DNA of 64,000 bases from Acidovorax benzenivorans (GCF_028680575.1 NZ_JAPCKI010000020.1:36698-100697), one strand, 5' to 3'; shown: positions 33,682-43,307, counted from the stretch's first letter. The notes: a model not told the origin generated them from the sequence alone. Program-made: numbers and translations.

Positions 33682-34386
33682 ATGGCAGCCTACCCCCTCT
33701 CCGCACGCACTTCCAGCATGCCCACGCTGTCGTCCCCCGCACCCACCGCGTCGCGCGACGCGGGCATGTCGCTCGTCAACCTGGCGGCACGCCAACGCAT
33801 GCTGTCGCAACGCATGGTGCTGCAAACCGTGCTGGCCGCACGCGGCAGCGACCTGCACCTGAAGGCCGCCCGCAGCTCACTCACCCTGTTCACCGACAGC
33901 CAGGCCCGGCTGGTGGACACGCCCCGCCACCTTGATGCGAACAGCGGCGAGATCATCCGCAAGGCCTACCGTGGCCCCCAGGGCGTAGGCGCCACCATCG
34001 ATGCGTTTGCGCAGCAGGTGGGCACGGCACTGGACCTGGCCGAGCGCCAGAGCCCACGTGTGGAAGACGCCCTGGCCCGCTTGGTCGAGACCACCGACGG
34101 CGTGCTCGAAGCCCTCAACTACGCCACCACCGCATTCGACCAGGTGAGCAAGGCGCAGTCCGAAACCTTGATGAAAGAGCTGGCGGGCATCGTGGCGTCG
34201 ATCCAGACCGTGGCGCGCGAGGCCAAGGTGGTCAGCTTCAACGCCCAGGTGATGGCCGCGCGTGCCGGGCAGCACGGGCGCGAATTTGCCGTGGTGGCCA
34301 ATGTGCTGTCGGGCATCACCAATGAGATCGATGGCCTGTCGCTGCAGGCCGTGTCGCTGGCCGGGCGCAACCGCAGCGCGGCCTGA
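33682..34386 (+). CDS. Cytoplasmic P-box protein with truncated MCP-like signalling segment
   Basis: A 234-residue soluble protein; ATG at 33682 behind AAGGA. After a 30-residue Ser/Pro/Thr-rich start comes one PilJ/NIT-like helical module with the P-box-like LAARQRMLSQRM (about 35-46). The C-terminal third has the chemoreceptor hairpin tip in diverged form: IQTVAREAKVVSFNAQVMAA followed by RAGQHGREFAVVANVLSGI, compared with QTNLLALNAAIEAARAGE in true receptors. There is no signal peptide or membrane helix. A cytoplasmic nitrate sensor feeding chemotaxis or another pathway is a reasonable guess. It follows cobA by 251 nt, under its own sigma-54-like promoter. Confidence 0.82.
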   Translation: MAAYPLSARTSSMPTLSSPAPTASRDAGMSLVNLAARQRMLSQRMVLQTVLAARGSDLHLKAARSSLTLFTDSQARLVDTPRHLDANSGEIIRKAYRGPQGVGATIDAFAQQVGTALDLAERQSPRVEDALARLVETTDGVLEALNYATTAFDQVSKAQSETLMKELAGIVASIQTVAREAKVVSFNAQVMAARAGQHGREFAVVANVLSGITNEIDGLSLQAVSLAGRNRSAA

Positions 34387-34439
34387 AGGATCAGGCAAGC
34401 CCCAGACAAGATGCCTCGGGCCTCGGGTTGTCTGGCTGG

Positions 34440-34928
34440 TTATTGCCCGGCGGTTTCGCGCACCTGCTGAAACCGCTGGGCCAGCTCTTTGCGCAGCGTC
34501 TTGCGGATCACCGCAGCGTCCCAGCGGCGGCGCTCGTCGGGGGTGGAAGGCGACAGCGGCGGCACATGCACGGGCTTGCGGGCCTCGTCCACCGCAACCA
34601 TGGTGAAGAAGCAGCTGTTGACATGCCGCACCACCTGCGAACGGATCTCTTCGGCCACCACCTTGATGCCCACTTCCATCGACGAGCTGCCCGTGTAGTT
34701 CACGCTGGCCAGAAAGGTCACCAGCTCGCCCACATGGATGGGCTGCAGGAACATCACCTGGTCTACGCTCAGCGTCACGGTGTAGCAGCCCGAATAGCGG
34801 CTGGCGCACGAGTACGCCACCTGGTCCAGCAGCTTGAGGATGGCGCCGCCGTGCACGTTGCCCGAAAAGTTGGCCATGTCGGGCGACATGAGCACGGTCA
34901 TGCTCAGTTGGTGTGAAGGGATGTTCAT
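34440..34928 (-). CDS. Acyl-CoA thioesterase (hotdog fold, YciA/Acot family)
   Basis: Cytoplasmic hydrolase of acyl-CoA esters, 162 residues. Hotdog signature NFSGNVHGGAILKLLDQVAY carries the catalytic-type Asp, and HVNSCFFTMVAVDEARKPV is the second strand set. Members of this family act on medium- or long-chain acyl-CoA and form hexamers. Single gene transcribed toward the P-box/MCP gene, with its own short upstream region facing the sterol desaturase-like gene. Confidence 0.92.
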   Translation of the reverse strand: MNIPSHQLSMTVLMSPDMANFSGNVHGGAILKLLDQVAYSCASRYSGCYTVTLSVDQVMFLQPIHVGELVTFLASVNYTGSSSMEVGIKVVAEEIRSQVVRHVNSCFFTMVAVDEARKPVHVPPLSPSTPDERRRWDAAVIRKTLRKELAQRFQQVRETAGQ

Positions 34929-35046
34929 GCAGCGATTTTAGAAAGCCCCGTGTGCTGCGTCGCACGCAAATTGGACCCAATGCACTGCAGGTGGCGGCTT
35001 CGCTACACTCGCGCAGCACCTGCTGACCGGGTGCGAGGAGGAACCG

Positions 35047-36180
35047 ATGATCGAACTAGAAAAACTCAACGAATTCACCGAAAGCCACGGCGCGTTGCGC
35101 ACGGGCAAGGGGCTGGTGTCGGGTGTGATTGCACTCACGCTGGCCATCCTTTGCTTGCTGGGCGTGCTGGCCTTTCACTTCCCTGAGTACCTGACCACAC
35201 CGCAGCTGCGCAAGAGCTACGACGTGGCGGTGATCCGCAACATTTTGCTGGTGGCCATGGCCATCGCAGGCGGCATCTCGCTGGTCAACATACTGTTCAA
35301 CCGCGCACGCTGGCTGGCCACCTTTGCGTTTGCCATCGTGGCGATGGCCGCGCTGCTGGGCGGCCACAAGGTGGAGGTGGACCCGAACTTCCCCGACAAC
35401 ACACCCTACATTGGCCTGGACTGGTTCATCCTGGACCTGCTGGGCAGCTCGCTGATCTTCATCTTCATCGAGAAGCTGTTTGCGCTGCGCAAGGACCAGC
35501 CCATCTTCCGCGCCGAATGGCAGACGGACTTTCACCACTTCATCGTCAACCACATGGTGGTGGGCTTTGTGCTGCTGGCCACCAACCTCATCGTGCACAA
35601 GTTCTTTGGCTGGGCAGCCAGCGACGGTATTCGCGGCTGGGTGCAGGGCCTGAACTTCTGGGTGGCACTTTTCCTCATCGTTCTGGTGGCCGACCTGGTG
35701 CAGTATTGGACGCACCGCGCCTACCACGAGGTGCCCCTGCTGTGGCGCCTGCACGCGGTGCACCACAGCGTCAAAAGCATGGACTGGATGGCGGGTTCGC
35801 GCCAGCACATCCTGGAGCTGCTGATCACCCGCACGCTGGTGCTGGCCCCCATCTACGTCTTCGGCTTCAGCAAGGAAGTGATCGACGCGTACATCGTCGT
35901 CGTGGGCTTCCAAGCCGTGTTCAACCACGCCAATGTGAGCGTGCGCCTGGGGCCACTGCGCTATGTGCTGGTCACGCCCAACTTCCACCACTGGCACCAC
36001 AGCCAGGACCAGGAGGCGCTGGACAAGAACTACGCCGCGCACTTCGCGTTTCTGGACTACCTGTTTGGCACCGCCGTCAAAAGCACCAAGCTCTGGCCCG
36101 AGCACTACGGCGTGCTGGGCGACTACGTGCCCAACGGCTTTGTGAAGCAGTTCAAGTTTCCGTTCACCTGGAAGGGGTGA
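35047..36180 (+). CDS. Sterol desaturase / fatty acid hydroxylase family membrane protein
   Basis: Di-iron membrane oxygenase-like protein of 377 residues. Hydrophobic helices at about 25-45, 62-85, 92-108, 130-148, 165-185 and 205-225 precede the histidine boxes HRAYHE, HAVHHS, and later NFHHWHHS, which supply the eight or so metal ligands of this superfamily (FA_hydroxylase). GAGGAGGA lies before the ATG. The first 150 residues have extra helices seen in bacterial members. Substrate unknown; related proteins modify sterols, ornithine lipids or carotenoids. Confidence 0.88.
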   Translation: MIELEKLNEFTESHGALRTGKGLVSGVIALTLAILCLLGVLAFHFPEYLTTPQLRKSYDVAVIRNILLVAMAIAGGISLVNILFNRARWLATFAFAIVAMAALLGGHKVEVDPNFPDNTPYIGLDWFILDLLGSSLIFIFIEKLFALRKDQPIFRAEWQTDFHHFIVNHMVVGFVLLATNLIVHKFFGWAASDGIRGWVQGLNFWVALFLIVLVADLVQYWTHRAYHEVPLLWRLHAVHHSVKSMDWMAGSRQHILELLITRTLVLAPIYVFGFSKEVIDAYIVVVGFQAVFNHANVSVRLGPLRYVLVTPNFHHWHHSQDQEALDKNYAAHFAFLDYLFGTAVKSTKLWPEHYGVLGDYVPNGFVKQFKFPFTWKG

Positions 36181-36209
36181 GCACCACCTAGAGCACGGCG
36201 GTCGCAGGG

Positions 36210-36692
36210 TTAGGGCATAGCGGCCAGCTCTCTCTCCAGCACCCGCAGTTGCTCCCGCAAAGCCTCGGTCCGTTCCTCACACGCGGCTTTGGCATCAGCG
36301 GCCTTTTCCGCACCCTCCTGCACAAACTGGTTGCCCGACGGCAGGTTGCCGCGCCGCAGCGGGCCTGCCTTGGCCACGGCACTGGGCGGGGCCGTGCATT
36401 CGCGCTGGTTGCGCTCGATGGCCGCACGCGCCTGGGGGATGCCCTTGGTTTGCAGGTAGTTCTTGCGCTGCCAGGCGGCGCCAAACGCGCCCTCGGCCAA
36501 CGGTGCCGCAGAGGGCTGCACAGGGGTCGCGCCACGCGTGGTGGGGCGCACGTCAATCTTCTCGCCCTCACCCACACAAGGCGCGTCCTGAAACGACACC
36601 TTGCCGTTGGCGTCCGTGCATTTGTTGATGGCCCAGGCCGGGGCCAGACAGCCCAGCGCCAGGGCACAGAAGGCGTAGCGGATCAAAGTCAT
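36210..36692 (-). CDS. DUF4124-domain secreted protein
   Basis: A 160-residue exported protein. The start is at 36692 behind GAGGACAAC; the open frame upstream is not supported. Signal peptide TLIRYAFCALALGCLAPAWA, then the short DUF4124 module INKCTDANGKVSFQDAPCVG with two Cys that probably form a disulfide. The remainder is a charged, Ala/Arg/Glu-rich region with a C-terminal helical segment (CEERTEALREQLRVLERELA) likely to coil. Function unknown; the family is common in beta- and gammaproteobacteria. Confidence 0.85.
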   Translation of the reverse strand: MTLIRYAFCALALGCLAPAWAINKCTDANGKVSFQDAPCVGEGEKIDVRPTTRGATPVQPSAAPLAEGAFGAAWQRKNYLQTKGIPQARAAIERNQRECTAPPSAVAKAGPLRRGNLPSGNQFVQEGAEKAADAKAACEERTEALREQLRVLERELAAMP

Positions 36693-36906
36693 GATGTTGT
36701 CCTCGGCAGGTCCATGCCACATGCTACCGCGCCGCATAGAGCGGGCTGGCCCACACCGCTTTGGGGGACGCGCAGACTGCGCCCCCCGAGATAGATGCAC
36801 GCCCCTAACATCACACGCCCCCGGTACAAACCCGGTAAGCGCAGCGCTCAGCGCCCTCCTACCATCGCCGCTCTTTGAATCGGTTCTTTGCTGGAGACGC
36901 TGTTTG

Positions 36907-38091
36907 ATGAAGACCCCGAATGCGAATGCATGGCCCAACGACCAGCGGCCGCCCCTGGCGCGCCGCCGCAGCCTGGTGCTCGCGCTGGCCGGCGGAGCGG
37001 CCCTGGCCAGTCTGCCCGCCCGCGCACAACCCGCCGCAGGCAGCAAGGGAGACATCCTGATCGGCCGCTCTACGGCGTTGTCAGGCGGCATGGCGCCGTT
37101 CCTCTCGCCCATCCACGAGGGGCAAGAGGCCGCCGTAGAGGACGTCAACGCCAAGGGCGGCGTCGGCGGCCGCAAGATCCGGCTGGTCTCGCTGGACGAT
37201 GGTTTTGACGCACGCCGTGCGCTGGACAACGCCAAGCAGCTGAACGAAAAGGACGGCGTGCTGGCGCTGTTTGGCGTGGCCGGTACATCGCAGGTCATGA
37301 CGCTGCTGCCCTACCTGGCGCAGGCCAAGCTGCCACTGATCTCCGTGTACACGGGCAGCCCCGCCGTCCGCGCGCAACAGCACCCCTACCTCTTCACCAC
37401 CCGCGCCAGCTATGCCGACGAGCTGGTGAAGATCGTGCGCAACCTGGTGGCCGTGCAGACCTCGCGCATTGCCGTGGCCTACGAAAACAACGACTTCGGC
37501 AAGCTGCTGCTGCCTCTGGTCGAAAAGACCATTGCCGCCGAAGGCGCGACGCTGGCCGGGTCGCACGCACTGGCCTCGTCGGGCGAAGACGCCAACGATG
37601 CAGCCAAGGCGCTGGCCGCACAGAAGCCCCAGGCCGTGCTGCTGGTGGCGGCAGGCCCGTCGGTGGTGGCCTATGTGCGGGCCAACCGCGCGCACCTGGG
37701 CGTGCCGATCTACACCCTGTCGCTGGGCGCAGGCACCGCCGTGCTCAAGGCGCTGGGCGACGATGCGCGTGGCCTGGCCGTGGCGCGCACAGGCCCCTCG
37801 CCCACCAAGCCCACCATGGCACTCACGCGGGACTTTCAGGCGTCCATGAAGCGCCACGACAAGCCGGTGGACTACGACCGCTACACGGGTTACATGGACG
37901 CACGCGTGCTCATCGAAGGCCTGCGCGCCGCAGGGCCCGGCGTCACGCGCGCCAGCCTGGTCCAGGCCATGGAAGGACTGGGCAACCTGGACCTGGGCGG
38001 CTTCAGCTACCAGTTCAGCGCGCAGAACCACCATGGATCCAACTACGTGGACATTGCGGTGGTGGGCTCGGGCGGGGTGTACCGGCAGTAG
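36907..38091 (+). CDS. Orphan type I periplasmic binding protein (LivK-like)
   Basis: Secreted solute-binding protein of 394 residues, Peripla_BP_6 family. The N-terminus has LARRRSLVLALAGGAALASL ending at ARA, a signal that could use Sec or Tat (RRR). The mature chain opens GDILIGRSTALSGGMAPFLS and includes LFGVAGTSQVMTLLPYLAQA and the YDRYTGYMDARVLIEGLRAA C-terminal lobe. No permease or ATPase is encoded near it. It belongs to the ABC-type receptors that betaproteobacteria often keep as orphans, sometimes as ligand partners of signalling proteins; ligand unknown. Confidence 0.88.
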   Translation: MKTPNANAWPNDQRPPLARRRSLVLALAGGAALASLPARAQPAAGSKGDILIGRSTALSGGMAPFLSPIHEGQEAAVEDVNAKGGVGGRKIRLVSLDDGFDARRALDNAKQLNEKDGVLALFGVAGTSQVMTLLPYLAQAKLPLISVYTGSPAVRAQQHPYLFTTRASYADELVKIVRNLVAVQTSRIAVAYENNDFGKLLLPLVEKTIAAEGATLAGSHALASSGEDANDAAKALAAQKPQAVLLVAAGPSVVAYVRANRAHLGVPIYTLSLGAGTAVLKALGDDARGLAVARTGPSPTKPTMALTRDFQASMKRHDKPVDYDRYTGYMDARVLIEGLRAAGPGVTRASLVQAMEGLGNLDLGGFSYQFSAQNHHGSNYVDIAVVGSGGVYRQ

Positions 38092-38139
38092 CCGTGCCAT
38101 GGACGCGCACGATACGTAGCCCCCCACGCAGCGGCGACA

Positions 38140-39453
38140 ATGGCGGCCCTGCCACCGCCAGCCCCCTCCCGCCCTACCGTGTCGTCCCCCACTGCTCCTC
38201 ACTCCTTCGACGTTGTCATCATCGGCGCCGGCGCCGCCGGCCTGTTCTGCGCGGGCCAGGCAGGCCAGCGGAGGCTGAAGGTCTTGCTCATCGACCACTC
38301 CGACAAGGTGGCCGAGAAGATCCGCATCTCGGGCGGCGGGCGCTGCAACTTTACCAACCGCGACCTGGACCCGGCCGCGCCGCACAAACACTTTGTGGGG
38401 CAGAACCCGCAGTTCTGCCGCTCGGCGCTGTCGCGCTACACACCCGCCGACTTCATCGCGCTGGTGCAAAAGCACGGCATCCCGTTTCACGAAAAGCACA
38501 AGGGCCAGCTGTTTGCCGACCGCTCGGCCGAGGACATCATTGCCATGCTGCTGGCCGAGTGCGAGGCGGGTGGTGTGACCCGCTGGCAGCCCTGTAGCGT
38601 CAAAAAAATAGACTTTTTGGCATCAAGCGCTAGTGAATCATGCCGGGGCAGCTATCAAATTGATACTGATCGTGGGCCGGTGTCGGCGGGTGCGCTGGTC
38701 ATTGCCACCGGCGGCTTGTCCATCCCAAAGATCGGCGCCACTGACTTTGGCTACCGGCTCGCACAGCAGTTCAGCATCCCGCTCATCGAGCGCAAGCCGG
38801 GCCTGGTGCCGCTGACCTTTGACGGTGCGGGTTGGGCGCCTTATGCGCAACTCGCAGGCTTGGCGCTGCCGGTGCAGATCAGCACCGGAGCCAAGAAAGC
38901 TCGCATGGCGTTTGATGAAGACCTGCTGTTCACCCACCGGGGCCTGTCGGGCCCGGCAGTGCTGCAGATCTCCAGCTACTGGCAAGAGGGCACCCCGCTG
39001 GCCATCAACCTCGCGCCCACGGTGGACCTGCCCGCCGCGCTGGCACAGGGCAAGGCCCGCTCGCGCAAGCTGGTTGCCAACGAGCTGGCCACCCTGGTCC
39101 CAAGCCGGCTGGCCGACGCCTGGGCCAGCCGCGAGGCGGACTGGCAACGCCCCATCAACGAGGCATCTGACAAGGCCCTGGCGCGCCTGGCCGAGCAGCT
39201 GGCGCGCTGGGAGCTGACGCCCACCGGCACCGAGGGCTACAAAAAGGCCGAGGTCACACTGGGCGGCGTGGACACGCGGGTGTTGTCGCAGCAGACCATG
39301 GAATGCAAGACGCAGCCGGGCCTGTACTTCATTGGCGAAGTGGTGGATGTGACGGGCTGGCTGGGCGGCTACAACTTCCAGTGGGCCTGGGCCAGTGCCC
39401 ATGCGTGCGCGCAGGCATTGCCGATGGCAGAGCCAGCGGGCACCGTGCACTGA
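38140..39453 (+). CDS. NAD(P)/FAD-dependent oxidoreductase, HI0933/BaiN family
   Basis: Cytoplasmic flavoprotein of 437 residues. FAD-binding VVIIGAGAAGLFCAGQAG (about 24-42), SGGGRCNFTN (about 67-76), ATGGLSIPKIGATDFGY, and the C-terminal GEVVDVTGWLGGYNFQWAWA are standard for the family, whose member BaiN acts on bile acids in clostridia; the proteobacterial substrate is unknown. Residues 158-175 (about [18 protein letters not shown]) come from a copy of the interspersed repeat. The start at 38140 (GACAATGG) adds a Pro-rich 23-residue leader; a GTG near 38178 is an alternative. Confidence 0.9.
   Translation: MAALPPPAPSRPTVSSPTAPHSFDVVIIGAGAAGLFCAGQAGQRRLKVLLIDHSDKVAEKIRISGGGRCNFTNRDLDPAAPHKHFVGQNPQFCRSALSRYTPADFIALVQKHGIPFHEKHKGQLFADRSAEDIIAMLLAECEAGGVTRWQPCSVKKIDFLASSASESCRGSYQIDTDRGPVSAGALVIATGGLSIPKIGATDFGYRLAQQFSIPLIERKPGLVPLTFDGAGWAPYAQLAGLALPVQISTGAKKARMAFDEDLLFTHRGLSGPAVLQISSYWQEGTPLAINLAPTVDLPAALAQGKARSRKLVANELATLVPSRLADAWASREADWQRPINEASDKALARLAEQLARWELTPTGTEGYKKAEVTLGGVDTRVLSQQTMECKTQPGLYFIGEVVDVTGWLGGYNFQWAWASAHACAQALPMAEPAGTVH
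38614..38666. repeat. Interspersed repeat inside the HI0933-family gene
   Basis: TTTTTGGCATCAAGCGCTAG, then CAGCTATCAAATTGATA. It lies at a surface beta-hairpin position of the flavoprotein, in frame. Confidence 0.78.
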
Positions 39454-39468
39454 CACTTCAACAGTCCG

Positions 39469-42400
39469 TCAAGCGGCCGCCAGAACGTCCCGCACCGATA
39501 CTCCCGGCGGCTGGTGCTGGCAGGCCCAGGCCTCCAGCTCTAGCGCAGGCAGCGGTCGGCTGAAGTGGTAGCCCTGCAGCTCCTCGCAGTCCAGCGCGCT
39601 CAGCACCTGCGCCGTGGCCAGGTCTTCCACCCCCTCGGCCACGATCTTGAGGCCCAGCGTGTGGCCCAGGGCGATGATGGCGCGGGTGATGGCCATGTCG
39701 GCGGGGTTGCTCAGCATGTCGTGCACAAAGGACTTGTCCACCTTGAGCCGGTCGATGTCAAACCGCTTGAGGTAAGCCAGGCTGGAATACCCCGTGCCGA
39801 AGTCGTCGATGGACAGCTGCACGCCCAGCAGCTTGAGCGCCGCCAGCTGCAGCTCGGACGCATGGGCGTTGTCCATCAACTGGGACTCGGTGATCTCCAG
39901 CTCCAGCCGATGGGCGGGCATGCCGGTGCGGGCGAGCAGCGCCTCGATGTCGGTCACCAGCGATGGGTCAGACATCTGCGCGGCCGAGAGGTTGACCGAG
40001 ATCGACACCTGGGCCAGGGGGTGTGGCACCACGGTGTCGCCCGGCCCCGTGTCCAGCGCCAACTGTTGCCAGCGCACCCACTGCTCGCAGGCCTGCTGCA
40101 ACACCCAGCTGCCAATGGCGCGGATCATGCCGGTCTCTTCGGCGATGGGGATGAATTCGCTGGGCGGTATGGAGCCCAGCACCGGGCTGGTCCAGCGCAG
40201 CAGCGCCTCCACGCCCAGCAGTTGGGCGCCCTGGGCGCTCAGGCGGGGCTGGTAGTACAGGCTCAGTTCGTTGCGCTCCAGTGCGCGGCGCAGTTGTTGC
40301 TCCATGGCCTGGCGCGCCACGGCGCGCTGGTCGGTCTCCATCGAATAGAACAGCGCCATGTCACGGCCGGTGGTCTTGGCCTCGTACATGGCAGCGTCGG
40401 CGCGGCGCATCAGCTCGTCGATGTCGCTGCCGTCCTCGGGGTACACGGCAATGCCCACGCTGCAGGACACATTCAGCTCGTGCCCTTCCACCGGATGGCT
40501 CTGGCGGATGAGCGGGATCAGCCGCCGCTCCACCAACTGCTGCACATCCTCACGCCCGGCCACGTCGCGCATCACCACCACAAACTCGTCGCCGCCCAGG
40601 CGGCTCACGGTGTCGCGGCTGCGCACGGCCTGCGTGAGGCGCGCGGCCACCGAGCGCAGCAGGCCGTCGCCAATGTGGTGACCCAGCGTGTCGTTGATGG
40701 CCTTGAAGCGGTCCAGGTCGATGAACAGCACCGCGACCTTTTCGCCCGTGATGGGCGCCTGCGCCAGCGCCATCTGCAGGCGCTGCACGCACAGTGAGCG
40801 GTTGGGCAGCTCGGTGAGCACATCGTGGTGCGCCAGGAACTGGATGCGCTCCTCGTTGAGCTTGCGGTCCGTGATGTCGATGGCAATGCCGATGTGGTTG
40901 GCCACGCCTCCATTGTTGTCATGGCCCTTGCCCTCGCGCACGGCCGACACCATAAGCCAGGCCGGGTAGGTCTCACCCGAGCGGCGGCGAAACCGCACCT
41001 CGCCCTGCCAGGACTCCTTGTCGAGCATGGTGCGCTGGATCTGCGCCGACAGCGGCTCGGCGCCCGCCTCTTCCAGCAAAAAGCCCAGGTCCTCGCCGAT
41101 GACCTCGTAGAAGTCGTAGTGCGTGCTGCGGCAGAACGCCTTGTTCACACTGATGATCTGCTGCTCGGCGTTCATGATGATGATGCCCTCGGACGAGGCC
41201 TCGAACACCTTGGCCCACAGCTCCAGGCGCTGCTCCATCACCTTGAGCACGTTGATGGGTGTGAACGCCGTGAGCACCGAGTCGCGCCCCTGGAACTGCA
41301 GGCGCCGCGCCGACAGCACGGCCCACGAGGGCTCGGGGCTGCCCTTCCAACGCACTTCAAATTCATCGACCGAGCCCTGGTCCGCCAGGCGCTGGAAGAA
41401 GCGCGCGCGCACGCCAGGCTCCAGCCCCACGGCCCAGGGGTCGGTCTTGCGGCCACCCAGCCAGTGGGCGGCGGGCGCGTTGGAGTGCAGCACCTCGTGC
41501 TCGGGAATCGACGTGACGACCATGGGGATGGGGAAGGCCTCCACCAGCTCGCGCTGGGCCTCGGCCGCGCGGGCGCTGGCGGCCAGCTCCTGCTGCAGCA
41601 GGCGGTCGCGGTCGAGCTGGGACAGCATCTCGTTGAAGGCCGTGACCAGTCGGCCGATCTCGTCGCGGCTGCTCCAATGCGCGCGCAGCGTGTGGTCGCC
41701 GCTCTTGCGCACCTCGTCGGCCACGCGGGCCAGCTGCTGCAGCGGCTTGGCGATTTGCCGTGCCACCAGCGTCACCAGGCTCAGGATGCAACCCAGCAGC
41801 ACCAGGGCCGTGCCCAGGTGCAGCCACATGCGGGCAAACAGGCTGTCTGCGCGCTGGTTCAGCAAGCGTTCCAGGTCCACAATGCCCACCGACCACGCAT
41901 CGCGCAGCGCGCCCAGCACCTGCGCCTCCTGCACGCCCACCTGCGCCACCGTCACACGCGACTCGCCCGCCGCAATGCCTTGCAGCAAGGCCTGAAAGCC
42001 CTCCTGTGCCGCCTTGAGCGCCTCGCGCTGGCGCACCAGCGCGGCACGCATCTCGGGCGATCCCGCAATGAAGGCCTGGTTGTAGTCCGACTCGATGCCC
42101 AGCATCACCGCATCCAGCCGCCCCACCAGCGTCAGCAGCTCGGACGACCACTGCGGCCCGCGCCGCGACGGCGTGGCGTTCAAGAAACTCACGGTGTCAT
42201 GCACCGCCTGCAGCAGCTCGGGAAACCGCAGCACCACCAGCGACATGACGTAGTAGCTGTCCAGGTCCGGGTCCAGGATCAGGTTGGACTGGTTGCCCAC
42301 CGAGGTGAGCAGCTCGCGCCCCTCGCGCAGCAACAGGCTGCGCAGCTGGGTGAGCGACTGCAGATCGGCGGCTGGAGCACCCCCTTGAGGCTGGCCCGCC

Positions 42401-42741
42401 AGCTGCTGCAGCGCCGCGCCAAACCGCTGGCCCACATCGGCCGTGCGCAGTTGCTCGTCGTGCGCCGCACGCACAGCGTCCAGCCTGGTCAGCACATCGG
42501 CCACCAGCGGTGGCTGCTGCGACGCGTCCAGAAACTGGCCCATCAGCCCGTCGCGCACCACGGCGGCATAGGTGGTGCCCACCACTTCCTTGCGCGTGAA
42601 GTCGATGGCCAGGTATTTTTCGTGGATCAGGATGCTGGAGACGTAGATCACCGCCGTCAGGTCCAGCAGATAGATGAGCATGAGCTTGCGGCCCACACTG
42701 AGCCGGCCCAGCCAACCCGATACGCGGTGCATGAATGCCAT
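39469..42741 (-). CDS. Membrane GGDEF-EAL protein with HAMP and two PAS domains
   Basis: Bifunctional-looking c-di-GMP enzyme of 1090 residues. Start MAFMHRVSGWLGRLSVG (42741); the frame runs 72 codons upstream without sense. Order: membrane helix near 20-40, helical periplasmic domain to about 310, second helix, HAMP (about 325-375), PAS at 390-500, PAS at 505-625, GGDEF at 640-800 and EAL at 815-1075. The GGDEF site RLGGDEFVVV is intact, and EAL signature EALLRW and downstream DDFGTGYSSLAYLKRF are intact, so both cyclase and phosphodiesterase activity are possible. Stand-alone gene. Confidence 0.94.
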   Translation of the reverse strand: MAFMHRVSGWLGRLSVGRKLMLIYLLDLTAVIYVSSILIHEKYLAIDFTRKEVVGTTYAAVVRDGLMGQFLDASQQPPLVADVLTRLDAVRAAHDEQLRTADVGQRFGAALQQLAGQPQGGAPAADLQSLTQLRSLLLREGRELLTSVGNQSNLILDPDLDSYYVMSLVVLRFPELLQAVHDTVSFLNATPSRRGPQWSSELLTLVGRLDAVMLGIESDYNQAFIAGSPEMRAALVRQREALKAAQEGFQALLQGIAAGESRVTVAQVGVQEAQVLGALRDAWSVGIVDLERLLNQRADSLFARMWLHLGTALVLLGCILSLVTLVARQIAKPLQQLARVADEVRKSGDHTLRAHWSSRDEIGRLVTAFNEMLSQLDRDRLLQQELAASARAAEAQRELVEAFPIPMVVTSIPEHEVLHSNAPAAHWLGGRKTDPWAVGLEPGVRARFFQRLADQGSVDEFEVRWKGSPEPSWAVLSARRLQFQGRDSVLTAFTPINVLKVMEQRLELWAKVFEASSEGIIIMNAEQQIISVNKAFCRSTHYDFYEVIGEDLGFLLEEAGAEPLSAQIQRTMLDKESWQGEVRFRRRSGETYPAWLMVSAVREGKGHDNNGGVANHIGIAIDITDRKLNEERIQFLAHHDVLTELPNRSLCVQRLQMALAQAPITGEKVAVLFIDLDRFKAINDTLGHHIGDGLLRSVAARLTQAVRSRDTVSRLGGDEFVVVMRDVAGREDVQQLVERRLIPLIRQSHPVEGHELNVSCSVGIAVYPEDGSDIDELMRRADAAMYEAKTTGRDMALFYSMETDQRAVARQAMEQQLRRALERNELSLYYQPRLSAQGAQLLGVEALLRWTSPVLGSIPPSEFIPIAEETGMIRAIGSWVLQQACEQWVRWQQLALDTGPGDTVVPHPLAQVSISVNLSAAQMSDPSLVTDIEALLARTGMPAHRLELEITESQLMDNAHASELQLAALKLLGVQLSIDDFGTGYSSLAYLKRFDIDRLKVDKSFVHDMLSNPADMAITRAIIALGHTLGLKIVAEGVEDLATAQVLSALDCEELQGYHFSRPLPALELEAWACQHQPPGVSVRDVLAAA

Positions 42742-42898
42742 GGTGTCTGCGGCAGGGCCGCCCAGGCGGATGGCCAGGGCTCCCCACCGGTGAATAGGAG
42801 TGTTACAACATGAAGCAACTTCCGCGCCATTGCGGTGCGGCCCGCCCGTGAAAAGCCAACCGGGTGCCCTGTCTGGGGGCAGACGGGCAACCCTTGCG

Positions 42899-42924
42899 CT
42901 ACGGGCGTGGATAAAGGCTATAAT
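42899..42924 (+). promoter_or_regulatory. Probable sigma-70 promoter of rpsU
   Basis: TATAAT at 42919-42924 in the context GGCTATAATCTCC, with a weak TTGCGC-type -35 about 19 nt upstream. It drives the roughly 125-nt leader of rpsU. Confidence 0.6.
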
Positions 42925-43050
42925 CTCCGGCTTTGCTGGCAATGCCCCGTCGGCCAAATACTAGTTACAGACGGGGAAACCGCTTTGTACGGACTTGAGG
43001 CCCGATCTCCCCAAGCCCCTCTGCAGGCACCATTTGGAAAACATTAGCTA

Positions 43051-43263
43051 ATGACTACGATCCGCGTAAAAGAAAACGAACCCTTTGACGTTGCACTGCG
43101 CCGCTTCAAGCGCACCATTGAAAAGCTCGGCCTGCTGACCGACCTGCGCGCCCGTGAGTTCTACGAAAAGCCCACCGCCGAGCGCAAGCGCAAGAAGGCT
43201 GCTGCCGTGAAGCGTCACTACAAGCGCGTTCGCAGCATGCAACTGCCCAAGAAGCTGTACTAA
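43051..43263 (+). CDS. rpsU: 30S ribosomal protein S21
   Basis: Small basic ribosomal protein bS21 of 70 residues, required for initiation at mRNA with Shine-Dalgarno pairing. The sequence [20 protein letters not shown] through [15 protein letters not shown] is fully standard. The start at 43051 has a poor Shine-Dalgarno (GGAAAA far upstream, 14 nt), consistent with reports that S21 mRNA in some bacteria escapes SD use. Downstream terminator at 43308; then a 101-nt palindrome and the GatB/YqeY gene. Confidence 0.98.
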
Positions 43264-43307
43264 GTACCGCTTCGGCCCAGTCAGTCCCATACGGACGACA
43301 GCCGCCA

